Below are positions 10,636-21,322 of a stretch of 64,000 bases of DNA, in pieces. Made by a program: the position numbers and the translations under genes. The notes under the pieces are model-generated. The model ran no database searches and was not told where the DNA came from. It was given only the letters and a program-made list of their open reading frames with translations. Position 1 is the stretch's first letter; every line of letters begins with the position of its first letter. The stretch comes from Pseudopyrenochaeta lycopersici (lineage: Eukaryota > Ascomycota > Dothideomycetes > Pleosporales > Pseudopyrenochaetaceae). The stretch spans positions 930,001-994,000 of the forward strand of contig NHZP01000016.1 in the NCBI GenBank assembly GCA_003313425.1. Reading direction: 5' to 3'.

Positions 10636-11314
10636 GTTGGTCCACGAAAAAGTTGAAACTTTACGACAATCTCTTTCAACGTCTTGCTTTAGGCATTGCT
10701 TTGAAATTTGGCCGAATGCCTGGAGCTGCCCACGGTAGACTGGCAATCGTTGGGCATATTAGCTAGGCTGGACTGCGTGCTTCACGCAAGTTGTGGCTAT
10801 AGTGTGCGCCAGGCACTCATCGGGATATCCACATTCGAGAGTAATGGAGTATGGTATGGCGCCCTTCTTTCATCGGTCTATCATATCGCTTTACCTTTTC
10901 GCCGGTCTGACAGGAACAGAGAGGAGGAATGCAAGATTATTATCAATGCGACAGATGGTCACGGGCGACCTGAGAATCAGGTTCTCTACCAGGCCCCGGG
11001 ATAATTTTATAGAAAGTTGACTCGAAGTTGGCAATAATATTTCTGCTTCGTACTGAGAGCCTCATGAGCGATTCCACGTGTGATGTGTTTACAGAACCCA
11101 ATATTACATCTTGCATGCAAATGGTGGCAATCTTGCTAGAGTAACGTGCTAACTCCCATCCGACTTTATTGCACTGAAAGCGGAAGAGCACTTCGGAGTT
11201 GGGTGGAAATCACCCAATCAGAACCCAGTCAGGCCGCGGCGCTCTCTGCTCTCGAAATGTGTCCCAAACCCCGCGACATTCGAGGCTCAAGCTTTACGCT
11301 GTCACTATACCACC
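10636..11314. other. Intergenic, no gene seen
   Basis: About 680 bases between two + strand genes; only short shadow frames. Presumed promoter of the glucosidase I gene. Confidence 0.5.
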
Positions 11315-13917
11315 ATGATGCGGGACTCTACGCATGTCTCTGTCTGGAGGGGGCTAGCATGTCTTCTTACCCTGAGCCAATTGCCTTTGACAAGTGCGCA
11401 GGTCGCCGGGATCGAAAAGGCTACGAATGACAGCTTGCTATGGGGCCCTTACAGGCCAAATCTGTACTTTGGCGTCAGGCCGCGCATACCAAAGAGCTTG
11501 ATGGGCGGTTTGATGTGGACGAGGGTTGAGGATTATTCGAGCGTACAAAATAGTGAGTATTTCGGAATCGCATGGGCAAGAGGGCAGCCAGATGGCAGGA
11601 AACCTCTCTACGCTTGCATATTCAACGAAGGACCAATTGCTGACCTGCACAGCCTTCCGACACACCTGCGAACAACACGAGCTCGACGGCTACGGCTGGG
11701 ATGAGTACGATGTGCGAAGCGGCGGCCGCCAGACGATCCACGACCCCGCAAACCACATTGACATCACGACCGAGTTCATAAAATTCCCGGGTGGAGAGCA
11801 TGGAGGTAGTTGGGGCGCCAGAATCAAGGGAACTCTGCGGGAGGATGCCTCCCCAAATCTGCGTACAACAATTCTCTGGTACAACACGCTCGAGGGACTG
11901 GGCAGTTTGGAAGTTGCGAACGCGGACCAGGAAGAAACCGGCATTGAGGGCGATGTCGTGCTCAAGGGCCAGACGTCTGAGCTTGGCGACTTCGAAGTCA
12001 GAGTCACTGAGGGCAAAGGCGATCATCCTGTGACGGGCCATCCGAGCTACGATGAGAAGCCACTAGACCGGACATTGGTGCACAGCGGGCAGGTGCCCGA
12101 CGAGGCGCTCTGGCAGATCAAAGCAGTGCTCTTCGCACACATGAAGGGTCAGATTGATATCCTGATTCCGAAGTACGGCGAGGATAACCCGCCGCCTCCT
12201 GCACAGGTCTACACCATTCAACACAACCCTAGTCGAGGCAACCTCCATATAGTCCAGAAGGTCTTCGAAGGGCCATTTGAGTTCGACGTCATCTTCTCGT
12301 CTGGCTCTGCGCCAACGAAGATTAATTCAGAGGATCTGACGGAACAGATTGAGTCTGTCACGTCCGGCTTCTCTACTCGCTTCGCGGAGATCTTCAAGCC
12401 CAAAGCTCCTTTCCTCAAGGAGCGCTACGAAGAGTTCTCGAAATCGCTATTCTCAAACCTTATTGGTGGCATTGGCTACTTTTACGGCGACTCGCGCGTC
12501 GATCGATCCTACGATGCAGCTTACGAGGAAGACAGCGAGGGCTTCTGGGAGGAAGCTGCCGAGGCTCGAGGCAGGAACGAAGCAACGTTTGAGGGTCCGT
12601 CAGAGCTGTATACGAGCATTCCCTCGCGGCCGTTCTTTCCTCGTGGATTCCTTTGGGACGAAGGTTTTCACCTACTACCCGTCATTGACTGGGACGCTGA
12701 TCTCACCCTGGAAATCATCAAGAGCTGGTTTAATCTTATGGATGAGGATGGCTGGATTGGTCGCGAACAGATTCTCGGTGCCGAAGCTCGCAGCAAAGTA
12801 CCCGAGGAGTTCCAGGTCCAATATCCTCACTACGCTAACCCGCCGACTTTGTTCATGGTCATTACTTCTTTCCTCGACAAGCTTGACGCATTGAAGACCG
12901 ACACAAGTAACGAGAAGGTACTTCACGAAAAGTCGTACTACATGCAGCTAGCGAACCGTGAAGCTGCTTTACAGTATCTCCGCACCCTCTATCCCCTGCT
13001 CAAGCGCCACTACTTCTGGTTCCGCAAGACGCAAGCCGGTGATATCAAGAGCTACGACCGCGAGGCCTTCTCCACAAAGGAAGGTTACAGGTGGCGAGGT
13101 CGTACCCCCCAGCACATCCTCACCTCTGGTCTCGACGATTATCCTCGCGCTCAGCCTCCTCACCCCGGCGAGCTGCACGTCGACTTGATCAGCTGGATGG
13201 GCATGATGACACGCGCCATCAAGCGTATTGCTGTCTACCTTGGCGAAGACGACGATGCCCTAGAATTCGCCAAATATGACGAAGCGATCACTCGCAATAT
13301 TGATGATCTACACTGGTCCGACAAATCAAAGACGTACTGCGATGCCACCATTGATGACTACGAGGAGCACGCCCTTGTTTGCCACAAGGGATATATCTCG
13401 CTATTCCCGTTCTTGACAGGCCTATTGGATAAGGATAGTAAGAGACTAGGTGCGATACTGGATTTGATCGGCGATGAGGAGGAGCTGTGGAGCGAGTACG
13501 GATTGAGGAGTCTTAGCAAGAGTGATGAATTCTATCACACAGCCGAGGACTACTGGCGTGGGCCTATCTGGATGAACATGAACTACCTGGCCGTGAGCCA
13601 GTTGCTTGTAAGTTGTGACATACCCCAAATAACTCCCATCCTCCCGAGAAATTCGACGCTAACATGGGCAATAGAACATTGCCCAGCAAAAAGGACCACA
13701 CCAAAAGCGCGCAACCAAATTGTACACTGATCTCCGCAAGAATCTCGTCAACACAGTGTACGAGAGCTGGAAGGAAACAGGCTTCGCGTGGGAACAGTAC
13801 AACCCGGAGACTGGCAAGGGCCAGCGGACCCAGCATTTTACCGGCTGGACAAGCATGGTGGTGAAGATCATGGCGATGCCCGACCTTAGTGGCGAGAGGG
13901 TTAGGGATGAGTTGTAG
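11315..13917 (+). CDS. CWH41: Mannosyl-oligosaccharide glucosidase (ER glucosidase I, GH63)
   Basis: Three exons, 11315-11552, 11653-13607 and 13675-13917, phase-consistent, 811 residues. The enzyme removes the outermost alpha-1,2-linked glucose from Glc3Man9GlcNAc2 in the ER, the first N-glycan trimming step. An N-terminal signal/anchor (about residues 10-28, LACLLTLSQLPLTSA) is followed by the N-terminal beta domain (LLWGPYRPNLYFGVRPRIP; HELDGYGWDEYDVRSGG) and the (alpha/alpha)6 catalytic domain with FPRGFLWDEGFHLL, EIIKSWFNLMDEDGWIGREQ, YRWRGR and DYWRGPIWMNMNYL. The C-terminus NPETGKGQRTQHFTGWTS is a family hallmark. Intron 2 has a CTAAC branch site. ATGs at 11315 and 11318 are both usable. 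Length agrees with fungal members. Confidence 0.95.
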
Positions 13918-14467
13918 AGACCATATATGCAGAGCGTGTCATGCGCAGCTATGACACGGTTGAAGGAGAGGAAAGTGTAGTGAGGAGTGCAGTCAGTGCC
14001 AGTCTCCCACGGAGCGCAATAGGCAGGTCGAGAGTATATGATAGAGCCATGTAAGTGTACATAGCACTGAATATGAATATAAATTACACACGCAGCTTCA
14101 ACGTGCGCTGCATGATGAAAGTATCTGGAGGAAACCAGTCTTTGGCGCATCTTTCTACACACCATTATCAATTGTATTTCCTTTCTCGTTCAGTCCCAAC
14201 CTCTATGTTCCTTATAGCAATCCCTACATTGCATTCTGCATTCTGCATTCTGAAACTCATTGTCCCACATCTCTGTTCTCCTCAGAGGCCTCCACATTTC
14301 TAAACCGAGTATGGAAACGCAAAAGCAGGGGAAGGTAAGCAGCAAAGCAGTGAGAGTGTCACAGTGTGCATGGATCTTGGGAGAGGAAAGGAATAATGTG
14401 TATATTGCACTAGATAAGTAATTGATTGGAGATTATGCTTATTCCAGCATTGTTGTCAACCCCCTTT
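13918..14467. other. Convergent intergenic region
   Basis: 550 bases between the ends of the glucosidase and the small secreted protein genes. Contains a short direct repeat around 14230-14250 (three copies of a GCATTCT-like unit). No gene. Confidence 0.45.
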
Positions 14468-14999
14468 CTATTTCTCAGTAGGCACAGCATGGACCTCTGT
14501 GGGAATAATCGTAAAGTCAACGGCGGGCCCATTGCCCGTGTGAGCAACCGAGTTATTACCCGTGTACGTGTATTTGAGACCATTTCTATACAAGGGTCAG
14601 CTTTCTCTTATTCATCCGCGTATATCACACCACTTGCGTTCCTGCGGACTGCACTTACTGCTTAAACGAATACTGTACACTAACGCTGGCTCCGATATCG
14701 ATTCCGTGGTTGAATTCCTGAGTCTGCACGTCGCCAACGAGGTCCATGCCTACAATGGAGCAGGACTTGTATCCGCCCTGGACGCTGGTGCCAACGCAGC
14801 CGCTGGCGTCAAAGGGGGGCTCACCAGAGGGACCCACAGGGCCGGACACCTTGAAGGAGTAGCGGCATGTTGCTGCTGTGCAGACACTGGTAAAGCCTTG
14901 GACTTTCCAAGTCCATGGAGCGGCTGCTGTGCCAGAGTCAGCCGGGGCGGTGGACGCAGTGGCGGCGAGGAGAGCAAGGGCGGAGATTTTGGAGAGCAT
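14468..14999 (-). CDS. Small secreted protein (152 aa, four cysteines)
   Basis: Two exons, 14659-14999 and 14468-14585, joined in phase 2 across an intron with GTAAGT donor and GCTGAC branch site. A signal peptide is clear: MLSKISALALLAATASTAPA. The mature chain of about 134 residues has four cysteines (SVCTAATCRYSF, SGCVGTS, KSCSIVG), many aromatic/beta-prone alternations (CRYSFKVSG, VSVQYSF, LKYTYTGN, VDFTIIP) and no membrane span or GPI signal, so a disulfide-stabilised beta-fold in the apoplast or cell wall is likely. I do not recognise the family. An effector-like role is possible by size, secretion and cysteine content only. Reading only the first exon would stop inside the splice donor. 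Confidence 0.75.
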
Positions 15000-15705
15000 G
15001 TTGTATAGAACAGTGTGTATTATACTCTAAAAAGAGGCTTGAGATTGTTTGCTTGATGGATCGTGAAGGGTGATGGTTCATTCTCCTTGCTGCGCGAACT
15101 TCATCTCTTTATACACATACATTCCTACCACTAATTCGTCGTCACCACGGTTCATTGTCTGTAAACATCGTCAAAGCTTCCGTACTCGTACTAATAAGTA
15201 ACACGAGGGAGCACGTGTTGCTCCGCCTCGAAGTACGTAACTTTGTCACTCTAATCATTGTTGCGTCCAGTGAGCTGCAATACTGTCCAAGACTCACGAT
15301 GCTATGATGCAAGGAAACGTAGATCATTGCTGCAGCACGGGTACGACGGCGCCACAACCGTTAAGTTTAGCAACTACCATTTGTGGGGTGCAAGGCTGGC
15401 GATCCTCGTATCGCATAATCTGGTTAGTGGACGACGGTCAGCATGCCATGCCAGGAATGCAACGCAACTCCACTGCTGTTGCTATTAGGCTACTGTTCTC
15501 CAATACTGAAACATGAGTTTGGAGCTGCGAGCATTAGTCCCATTCAATATTGTAGTCTATAGCGGTGACGCTATACGAGTTATAGTAATGCTGGCGTGAT
15601 GTTGCGGAAAGGGCGCCCCGGCATTGACCGCATAACATTTAGCGCAGACTTGCAAAAATAGAGCAAAGCCCTTGCTGTAGAATCTGATGTAATCGCAGAC
15701 TGCGC
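15000..15705. other. Intergenic, promoter side of secreted protein gene
   Basis: 700 bases between the secreted-protein gene and the 3' end of the Sld7-like gene. Apart from the TATA box at 15107-15113, nothing recognisable. Confidence 0.5.
15107..15113 (-). promoter_or_regulatory. TATA box of the small secreted protein gene
   Basis: TATAAAG on the minus strand, 108 bases upstream of the ATG at 14999. Position and sequence suit a strong, regulated Pol II promoter. Confidence 0.45.
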
Positions 15706-17309
15706 TCAAGTTGCTTGAACCTTCCTCTTGCTTACGGGTGATCCAGTATAGACTCGTGTATCAGTTACAGATCTGTTGATGCCCGGTCGCGGTCGAGCTA
15801 TACTTGGTAAATCGAATGGGCTAGCATGACTGTGCGTGGACCCTGGAGCACCAAGTCTATGTTTCCCTCCAGGCGTAGCTACGGGATTGACAGGCTCGCC
15901 TGAGGGCAGCGGCTCCGCAAGTGGGTCAGTTAAGAAGATAGCGAGCAACTTCTCTACAACATCCCGTAAGCGATCAGACTGGGTATGCAACGGATTTTCA
16001 GACATGTGCTTCCTCTGCGTAGTGTGTTAGCTGTATTTCGTCGAACGAGGACAATGTCAACCCACCAATGCTAACGCGGCGCCCTTGTATGTTTGGTGGT
16101 AAATCAGCTTGTACTCATCATCTTTTGCAGCCTCCTCGGCGGCGGCTTCTTCACTCAGTTGCTGGCTTTCCTCGATGCCAGGAGCAACAGATGCACGGCG
16201 GGATCGATTCTTCTTCCGCTGTTGTAGGCCATGCATGCGCATAGCCGCCATAACTACTCGCGAAAGCGCCTCCTTGTTTCTCGTCTCCGTTGTCGGCTCC
16301 TCTGGTTGAAAGGAGACTGTAGCCACCTGAGACAGGGTTGAACGTTTGATGTGTGCCTCTGGCGCGCCCTTCCGGCTCAAAGGTCGTATGTCAGAGGAAA
16401 TACTGGGTGAGCGAGATAGCTGGCGCGAGTTGGGCCGAGACAGGGCACTATTGGCAGATGGCGGTCTCGAGTCTGGGAAAGGCAAAGTCTTGGTGTCAAT
16501 AGAAAGCGACTTCCGATGTACATATGGTTGTTGCGAGTCGTTCGCTCGGGCAGCTGCAGCCGCAACACCGGTCCCACCCCTCCCTCTCGCCTTTTTATTC
16601 GCAATGGTGGCCTCTTCGAATATATCCCGCGTTCGTTTGGGTGATGTTGGCATAGGATGTGAGTTGTACAGCGGCGGAAGAAAATGAGCCGCACCGTCAA
16701 CGAGCAGCTCTGCGTTCTGATGACGTAGGAGGTGGGATGACAATGGTAGAGCGTGAACTTGAAGCTCAGGAAGGTGCTCAAGTGGTACATTGTGGAGATG
16801 CGGCGAAGACGATGGTGGTGTAGGTAGACAGGCGGGTGCGGGCGACGCAACGGTGCCATAAAAGAGTATTTCTGTTACCCCCGGCTTCTGTGCTCCTTCT
16901 CCTTTTCCTTCCCCTCCTTCATTATGGACCTCAACCAAAATCCCAATAGGTGACTGCGAGCGGGCAAGATTCCACCATCCGTTGGCAGCGGCAATGCCTG
17001 ATGCTCCTGGCAATGCAAAAGGTTTGCTGAGTAAGATGGACTCAAACCATGCCTCGGTAGCATCACTTGTGGTCCATACATCTAGACTGGGTCCTATGGC
17101 AAGGTAGAGGGGGATCTTGGCGGTATCGACGGCGGAAAGGAACCGGAGGCGGGTTGAGGGAAGGGCCAGAGTCGACGCGACTGTGTGCGACGCGAGACCC
17201 ACATCTGAATGTGTGTTAGCAAAGCATATCTCGTGCACTCCTCAATATAACTACCTTTGATCAAATTGCCATCGGGGAGCAAAATATCCCCCTTCCACAC
17301 ATCAGCCAT
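15706..17309 (-). CDS. Sld7-like protein (Sld7 C-terminal-domain family)
   Basis: Three exons, 17255-17309, 16066-17204 and 15706-16014, 500 residues; both introns have GCTAACAC-type branch sites. The N-terminus (MADVWKGDILLPDGNLIKD) and a beta-rich region with IPLYLAIGPSLDVW come first, then a long disordered S/P/R-rich middle with a bipartite basic NANKKARG-like patch. The C-terminal part, roughly residues 350-430, resembles the Sld7 C-terminal domain: SRVVMAAMRMHGLQQRKKNR, then YKLIYHQTYKGAALAL joined to RKHMSENPL. Yeast Sld7 partners Sld3 in loading Cdc45 at replication origins. Assignment rests on the C-terminal motif remembered from fungal families; N-terminal equivalence is not established. 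Nuclear function inferred. Confidence 0.6.
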
Positions 17310-17576
17310 TGCAAGACGGTGATCAGGTTGAGGTAATGCGGGATGCAAGTCGAGAATGACGCGTGGGGGACTCGCGCTGATTTACGCGACTGCACGTGCA
17401 ACACTCGCTGCCAGCGTTGCTGATTTCACACGAAAAATTTCAACCATCTTTCTACAGCCAACAAGTTCTACAGCAAAGACGTCGTGTACTCAAAAATCAA
17501 AAACAATAATCACAGTACTGCAGTGAGAAATCAGCACCCTCACACCGCAAGATAAAGTAACAAAAGCGGGCAAAAA

Positions 17577-17582
17577 AGAACG
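17577..17582 (-). terminator. Pol III terminator of tRNA-Trp
   Basis: Run of six T on the minus strand (TTCTTTTTTG, around 17572-17581) about ten bases after the tRNA 3' end; runs of this length terminate fungal Pol III. Confidence 0.6.
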
Positions 17583-17586
17583 GTGA

Positions 17587-17727
17587 TGACCCCATTGTGA
17601 TTTGAACTGAAGGCAAACTTAGTATCGAACATACATGCCACTCCTACTTTGGTGTGCTTACCACAAAGCCTTCAGGTATCTCCAGAGTGCACTGGAATCT
17701 GACGCGCTACCGTTGCGCCATAGGGCC
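17587..17727 (-). tRNA. tRNA-Trp (CCA) with anticodon intron and a second, spliceosomal-looking insertion in the T arm
   Basis: On the minus strand: acceptor GGCCCTA (17727-17721) pairs with TGGGGTC (17594-17588), discriminator A 17587; D arm GCGC-AACGGTA-GCGC, also the A box (TGGCGCAACGG). Anticodon CCA is at 17695-17693. A canonical intron of about 14 nt (17691-17678) follows G37 and contains CTGG, complementary to the CCAG of the anticodon, as in pre-tRNA-Trp of fungi. Only pair 31-39 (A-C) mismatches. The T stem TTGTG (17666-17662) is separated from T loop TTCAAAT (17606-17600) and stem CACAA by 55 nt, 17661-17607, starting GTAAGC and ending TTCAG. Removing both gives a normal 72-nt tRNA. 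A TTTTTT Pol III terminator lies about 10 nt downstream. Confidence 0.85.
17607..17661 (-). other. GT-AG insertion in tRNA-Trp T arm (spliceosomal-type intron candidate)
   Basis: 55 nt, 5' GTAAGC, internal TACTAAG (17624-17618) with the presumptive branch A 12 nt before the 3' AG, 3' TTTGCCTTCAG. Its exact removal joins T-stem position 53 to T-loop position 54 with perfect 5-bp pairing. It also contains GTTCGATAC (17630-17622), matching the B-box consensus, and its last G restores GTTCAAATC at the exon side. Confidence 0.6.
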
Positions 17728-18174
17728 AAATTGACTTGGATGGCGATTTTGAAATTTGGTGTAATTATCCACACGGCTCAGTTCACGATGCCCGTATTAT
17801 GTGGGTCTGGATCTGGATCCTACTTGAGCGCCAATATAAATAGAGTAGGCGAGAGAGTCATTCTGCAGCCGCGCGGGGCACCAAGTACGCGGCGAAGAAA
17901 CCATCCCGCGGTCCCACCTAGGTTAGTCAACTTCCTCGAAACAGATCATATTCGACCACTTCTTACATCAGATCGGGATGTATAACATGGATACGTTTAC
18001 TGTGTCAAGAGACCAGCACATGGCTGTTCGAAATTGGAATTCCTACGAGAGTTTGACACCGTTGGACGGGGACAAAACCGAGCTGAAGACCAAGCTGACT
18101 TGATCTTTCCTTGTTGCTCTCCTACGTCTACTCCATACCCAAGCACATCCTCATCACTTCTTTCATGCCATGAT
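17728..18174. other. Intergenic; isolated TATAAATA
   Basis: 450 bases upstream of the tRNA and downstream of the DUF4267-type gene. A perfect + strand TATAAATA sits at 17835-17842 with no + strand gene after it; an antisense transcript over the 18175-18573 gene is possible but unsupported. Confidence 0.35.
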
Positions 18175-18573
18175 CTACCCCAACATCCCCGTCATCACCA
18201 ACCCCACCAACCCCATGACACCCCCATAACCCCAGTGGTTCATATGGTTCGTTCCCGCCTCTTGACCAACAACATACCCATCAACGCCTGCACACGCACT
18301 CGCCGCTACAAGAACCAAGCCTGCGCTCTTCCTTGTCCCAAACCACGTTGACGCGAAGATTGCTGCTGCAAGAAAGAGATCCTTCGCCCCATAAAGAATC
18401 ATGACCCGCTCCATGATGGCCCAGTCGACGGGATTACTCGGTGTGGAAGAGAAGCCGAAGAGTTCATAGCCTGTGCGTGGATAGAGTATATAGGTCACTC
18501 CGAAGCCGAGAAATATGCTACCAAAGAAGCTTGAAATGTACCCTAGTGCTGGGTGGGATGATATGCCCGGCAT
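18175..18573 (-). CDS. Small four-TM membrane protein, DUF4267-like
   Basis: Single exon, 132 residues. Four hydrophobic segments: residues about 10-30 (YISSFFGSIFLGFGVTYILY), 54-75 (MILYGAKDLFLAAAIFAS), 82-100 (SAGLVLVAASACAGVDGYVV) and 113-132 (GYGGVMGLVGLVMTGMLG). A conserved-looking YGAKDLFL, a D-G pair at the end of the third segment and H-x2-HWGYGG before the fourth match small fungal and bacterial DUF4267 proteins. Function of the family is unknown. The strong hydrophobic pattern and GxxxG spacing indicate a membrane-embedded bundle. Confidence 0.7.
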   Translation of the reverse strand: MPGISSHPALGYISSFFGSIFLGFGVTYILYPRTGYELFGFSSTPSNPVDWAIMERVMILYGAKDLFLAAAIFASTWFGTRKSAGLVLVAASACAGVDGYVVGQEAGTNHMNHWGYGGVMGLVGLVMTGMLG

Positions 18574-19915
18574 GGTGATAGATAGCTCGTTGGTGAAATG
18601 GGTTTGTATCTACGTGTTGATGAGAAAAACTTGATTGAAGAAGCTCGCCCAGATGATGCGACGTCTGTGAAGAGAATCTGTACTTTAGGTGTACACTCAC
18701 TGAATGCAGAAGCCCCGCTTTTTGTATTTACTGGTCGCCTAACGCGAACACGCGAAGGCACGGGATCCACGCGCTCCGGAAGGAGCAGCCTCCGCGCACT
18801 ACCAAACAAAGAACCAGCTCAACTCGGCGATAAGCCTTCTTGCACCGCCCTTTACTTGATTTCCACAACCAGCTGACGCTCCGTTCTTGACGCTGAGGGC
18901 GCACCGTTGAGCGAGGCTGAGCAAACAAGAATTGATTGAGGATATGCGGATTTAACACCGACTATCTCCTTCTGTAGTATCAACAAGCGACACTGCCTCC
19001 TCAACGACCGCGTCCTGGCCAACTCCCAAGCCGAGTGCCATGAATGCGAATACCAAGATCAGATCAAATCACTTGCTCGAAATTTTCCGCTTCTATTAAA
19101 GCCAAGTTCAGAAGAGAGGCGCAGCCTCAAGAGAAGCTGCTGCTTACGGATAACTTCCAAATGCCGCGTATTAATGCTTGAATTTGTGAGCTATACTGTA
19201 ATTTCAGTTCTTCCATCAATATTCTTGCCCTGATAGTATCCGAATTATACAGAAAAAGCAGCTGGCAGCGGGGGCTTTAGGTGGAAAATAGACTGATATG
19301 ATAGTGATGGCAAGGTGAAGGCAACTTGCTTGCAGATCCCGTAGAAGTCTAATACAATGTACGATTTGATCAAAGTAAAGGTATTTTCGACGATAGCGCT
19401 CACTAAAATATTATATCAATGCCACACCAATTCTTCATAGAGAAGTTCTATCTAAAGTAACGCTTAAAGACGAGACAGCGCGATCTGTTCGATGGCTAGG
19501 CATCTGAGAATCTAGGCACTTCTGACTGAATAAACTGTGCCATTTTCAATACTCCAGTGAGAAGCTGTTGAGTACATATGACTGGTGATACCGTGATACA
19601 GTTACTCTTGAGAACAGGTCCTCGTGACGCCCACGAATACAGTTTCCGCACACTTCGAGTTGCTGAGGCAATGATATGTTCTATTGGCACACAATCCACG
19701 CTGTGGAAGTCCCAATTATTAAGAAACGGCCCGCAGTATCGTAGTCTGCCGCTCGACATGACCAAGTCCTCGAGCGCTGTTTCACTGTGAGCGGGAACGA
19801 GGGTCTGGCGGCCTTTCACTACAGACCCATTGGCGCCTGTCCAAACCCAACCTTGCCCTTTGAATCACCTGCATATATTGCGCAATACAAGTTCACTAAC
19901 ACCACAGCCACTACG
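18574..19915. other. Intergenic, no gene seen
   Basis: 1.3 kb, divergent between the DUF4267-like gene (-) and the next gene (+). The middle (19100-19450) is AT-rich. Short open frames only, mostly beginning with non-ATG codons. Confidence 0.5.
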
Positions 19916-21322
19916 ATGTCTTACCTTCTTGAGTTCCCGATACGCCCTCTGCCAGATGCTATCCGGTCACCACCATATGTCACAATAGGTATTCGAGGTA
20001 AAGAAATCGTGTCTGGCCTACCATCACAAATCCCTCTTGGTGTAGTCCTACACTTCACTCCGATACTTCAACAATGGGTGCTACCCCCTCCCAAAATCAA
20101 GCATCTTCCATGGCCGATCGCCCAGTTCGCACTTCGCACACCGCATGTTGGCATAGACATTCTCTCTGACGATATCGAAGCAGAGGGTCTAAAATGGATC
20201 ATAAACCGAATGCTCCTAGCCTCCGGTTGCGTCTACTCCAAGGATCGGTTTCATATCTATCCCCCACTCCTAACATCCATCTCCATCCACAAGACCTGGC
20301 TCGCGTTAGAGCTCCCCCTCACTGGCATTCAAAGTCTTGATTTGCATATACAGACCCGCCTCATGCTCGATTCTGCTGTCTCATTGCCCGAAATGGAAGC
20401 ACTATGGGAGACCTTTCCTCACACCTCAGATATGGTACGCGCAATGGGCCTGAACTTTATTCGCTCACACCTCAAGTCCAAATACACGCACCACGAATTC
20501 TCTGCCGTGCGGGACTGGTATTTGAAATCCCAGGAGCGGTGCAGATTTTTCAAGTCGCTCGAAGATCACTTCCCCGAGTTGGTAACAGTGCAGGATACGG
20601 TTTCGGAGGCGGCGGATGAGAAGAATATCGCGATAGCTAGTACGAGAAGATTGAAAGCAGGAAGTGGAAAGGGTGGGGAAGAGAGGACTGCGAGGGTCAA
20701 TGGGGATGTGGAACCGATAAGAGCGAGAAAAAGCAGTGCCAAAGAGAGGAAGGAGATGCAGGGTAGAGACGGCGCTGCGACACGAAGACGGCTGAGAAGG
20801 GTGAGATCAGACGAGAGCATTCGATCAGTGGAGACAGTGATCTGGAATCCACTGAACAACAGAGATGAAGATGGAGGATCGATTGGTGGCAAAGGGACAA
20901 CAATCAGCGCCTCTACCGAATGTGTGATGAGTGTGGGGCTTTCAAAAGTCTCAAAGGAAGCCCAGTTCGAGCGTGAATCCGAGGCAGAATTCATTGAAAA
21001 GCTACCACCTGGAATTGGTGCAGCCACGCAGAATCTACGTGACCTACTGGCTGACGAGAAAGTCACATGCGAAGATACTACAGCACCATCGCAGCTTGAC
21101 GAGACTCGGCATACAACCCCATATGTAAAGTCTGTGCAGCGCGAGACGTATCGGAGGAATCTAGGTAGTGAAAATTTGGACGCCGAAACCAGACTGCAGA
21201 AACCTAGAAGGTGGAGGATTAGGAGAGTGGCGCCAATAAGAGGGTCTGAAACCGAGAACGATATCTCAGATGAGGCACAGAAGGAGGCGGGATGGGAGTC
21301 GGCGACTTTGGAGTTTCTATAG
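19916..21322 (+). CDS. Hypothetical protein, 468 aa
   Basis: Single exon, ATG at 19916; the frame is open further upstream but without an ATG. Residues 1-210 look folded: YLLEFPIRPLPDAIRSPPY, a VTIGIRGKEIVSGLP segment, HVGIDILSDDIEAEGLKWIINRMLLASG and a later MVRAMGLNFIRSHL helix. From about residue 235 the chain becomes charged and low-complexity, rich in K, R, E and S (ATRRRLRRVRSDES, KPRRWRIRRVAPIRG), likely disordered and nuclear. The N-terminal block, with VTIGIRG and a WIINRML helix, loosely recalls BTB-type fungal orphans, but I cannot confirm this. No secretion signal or membrane span. Confidence 0.6.
   Translation: MSYLLEFPIRPLPDAIRSPPYVTIGIRGKEIVSGLPSQIPLGVVLHFTPILQQWVLPPPKIKHLPWPIAQFALRTPHVGIDILSDDIEAEGLKWIINRMLLASGCVYSKDRFHIYPPLLTSISIHKTWLALELPLTGIQSLDLHIQTRLMLDSAVSLPEMEALWETFPHTSDMVRAMGLNFIRSHLKSKYTHHEFSAVRDWYLKSQERCRFFKSLEDHFPELVTVQDTVSEAADEKNIAIASTRRLKAGSGKGGEERTARVNGDVEPIRARKSSAKERKEMQGRDGAATRRRLRRVRSDESIRSVETVIWNPLNNRDEDGGSIGGKGTTISASTECVMSVGLSKVSKEAQFERESEAEFIEKLPPGIGAATQNLRDLLADEKVTCEDTTAPSQLDETRHTTPYVKSVQRETYRRNLGSENLDAETRLQKPRRWRIRRVAPIRGSETENDISDEAQKEAGWESATLEFL

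Noticed and set aside
17622..17630. Alternative tRNA model using GTTCGATAC inside the insertion as the T loop
   Set aside because: Flanking bases cannot form a 5-bp T stem and no matching acceptor strand follows; the model with 17661-17607 removed pairs perfectly.
18034..18351. 105-codon + strand frame antisense to the DUF4267-like gene
   Set aside because: His/Pro-rich translation typical of the reverse complement of a membrane protein gene.
19578..19915. Open frame upstream of the 468-aa protein's ATG
   Set aside because: The extension in frame begins with GTG and no ATG occurs before 19916; other frames are short.
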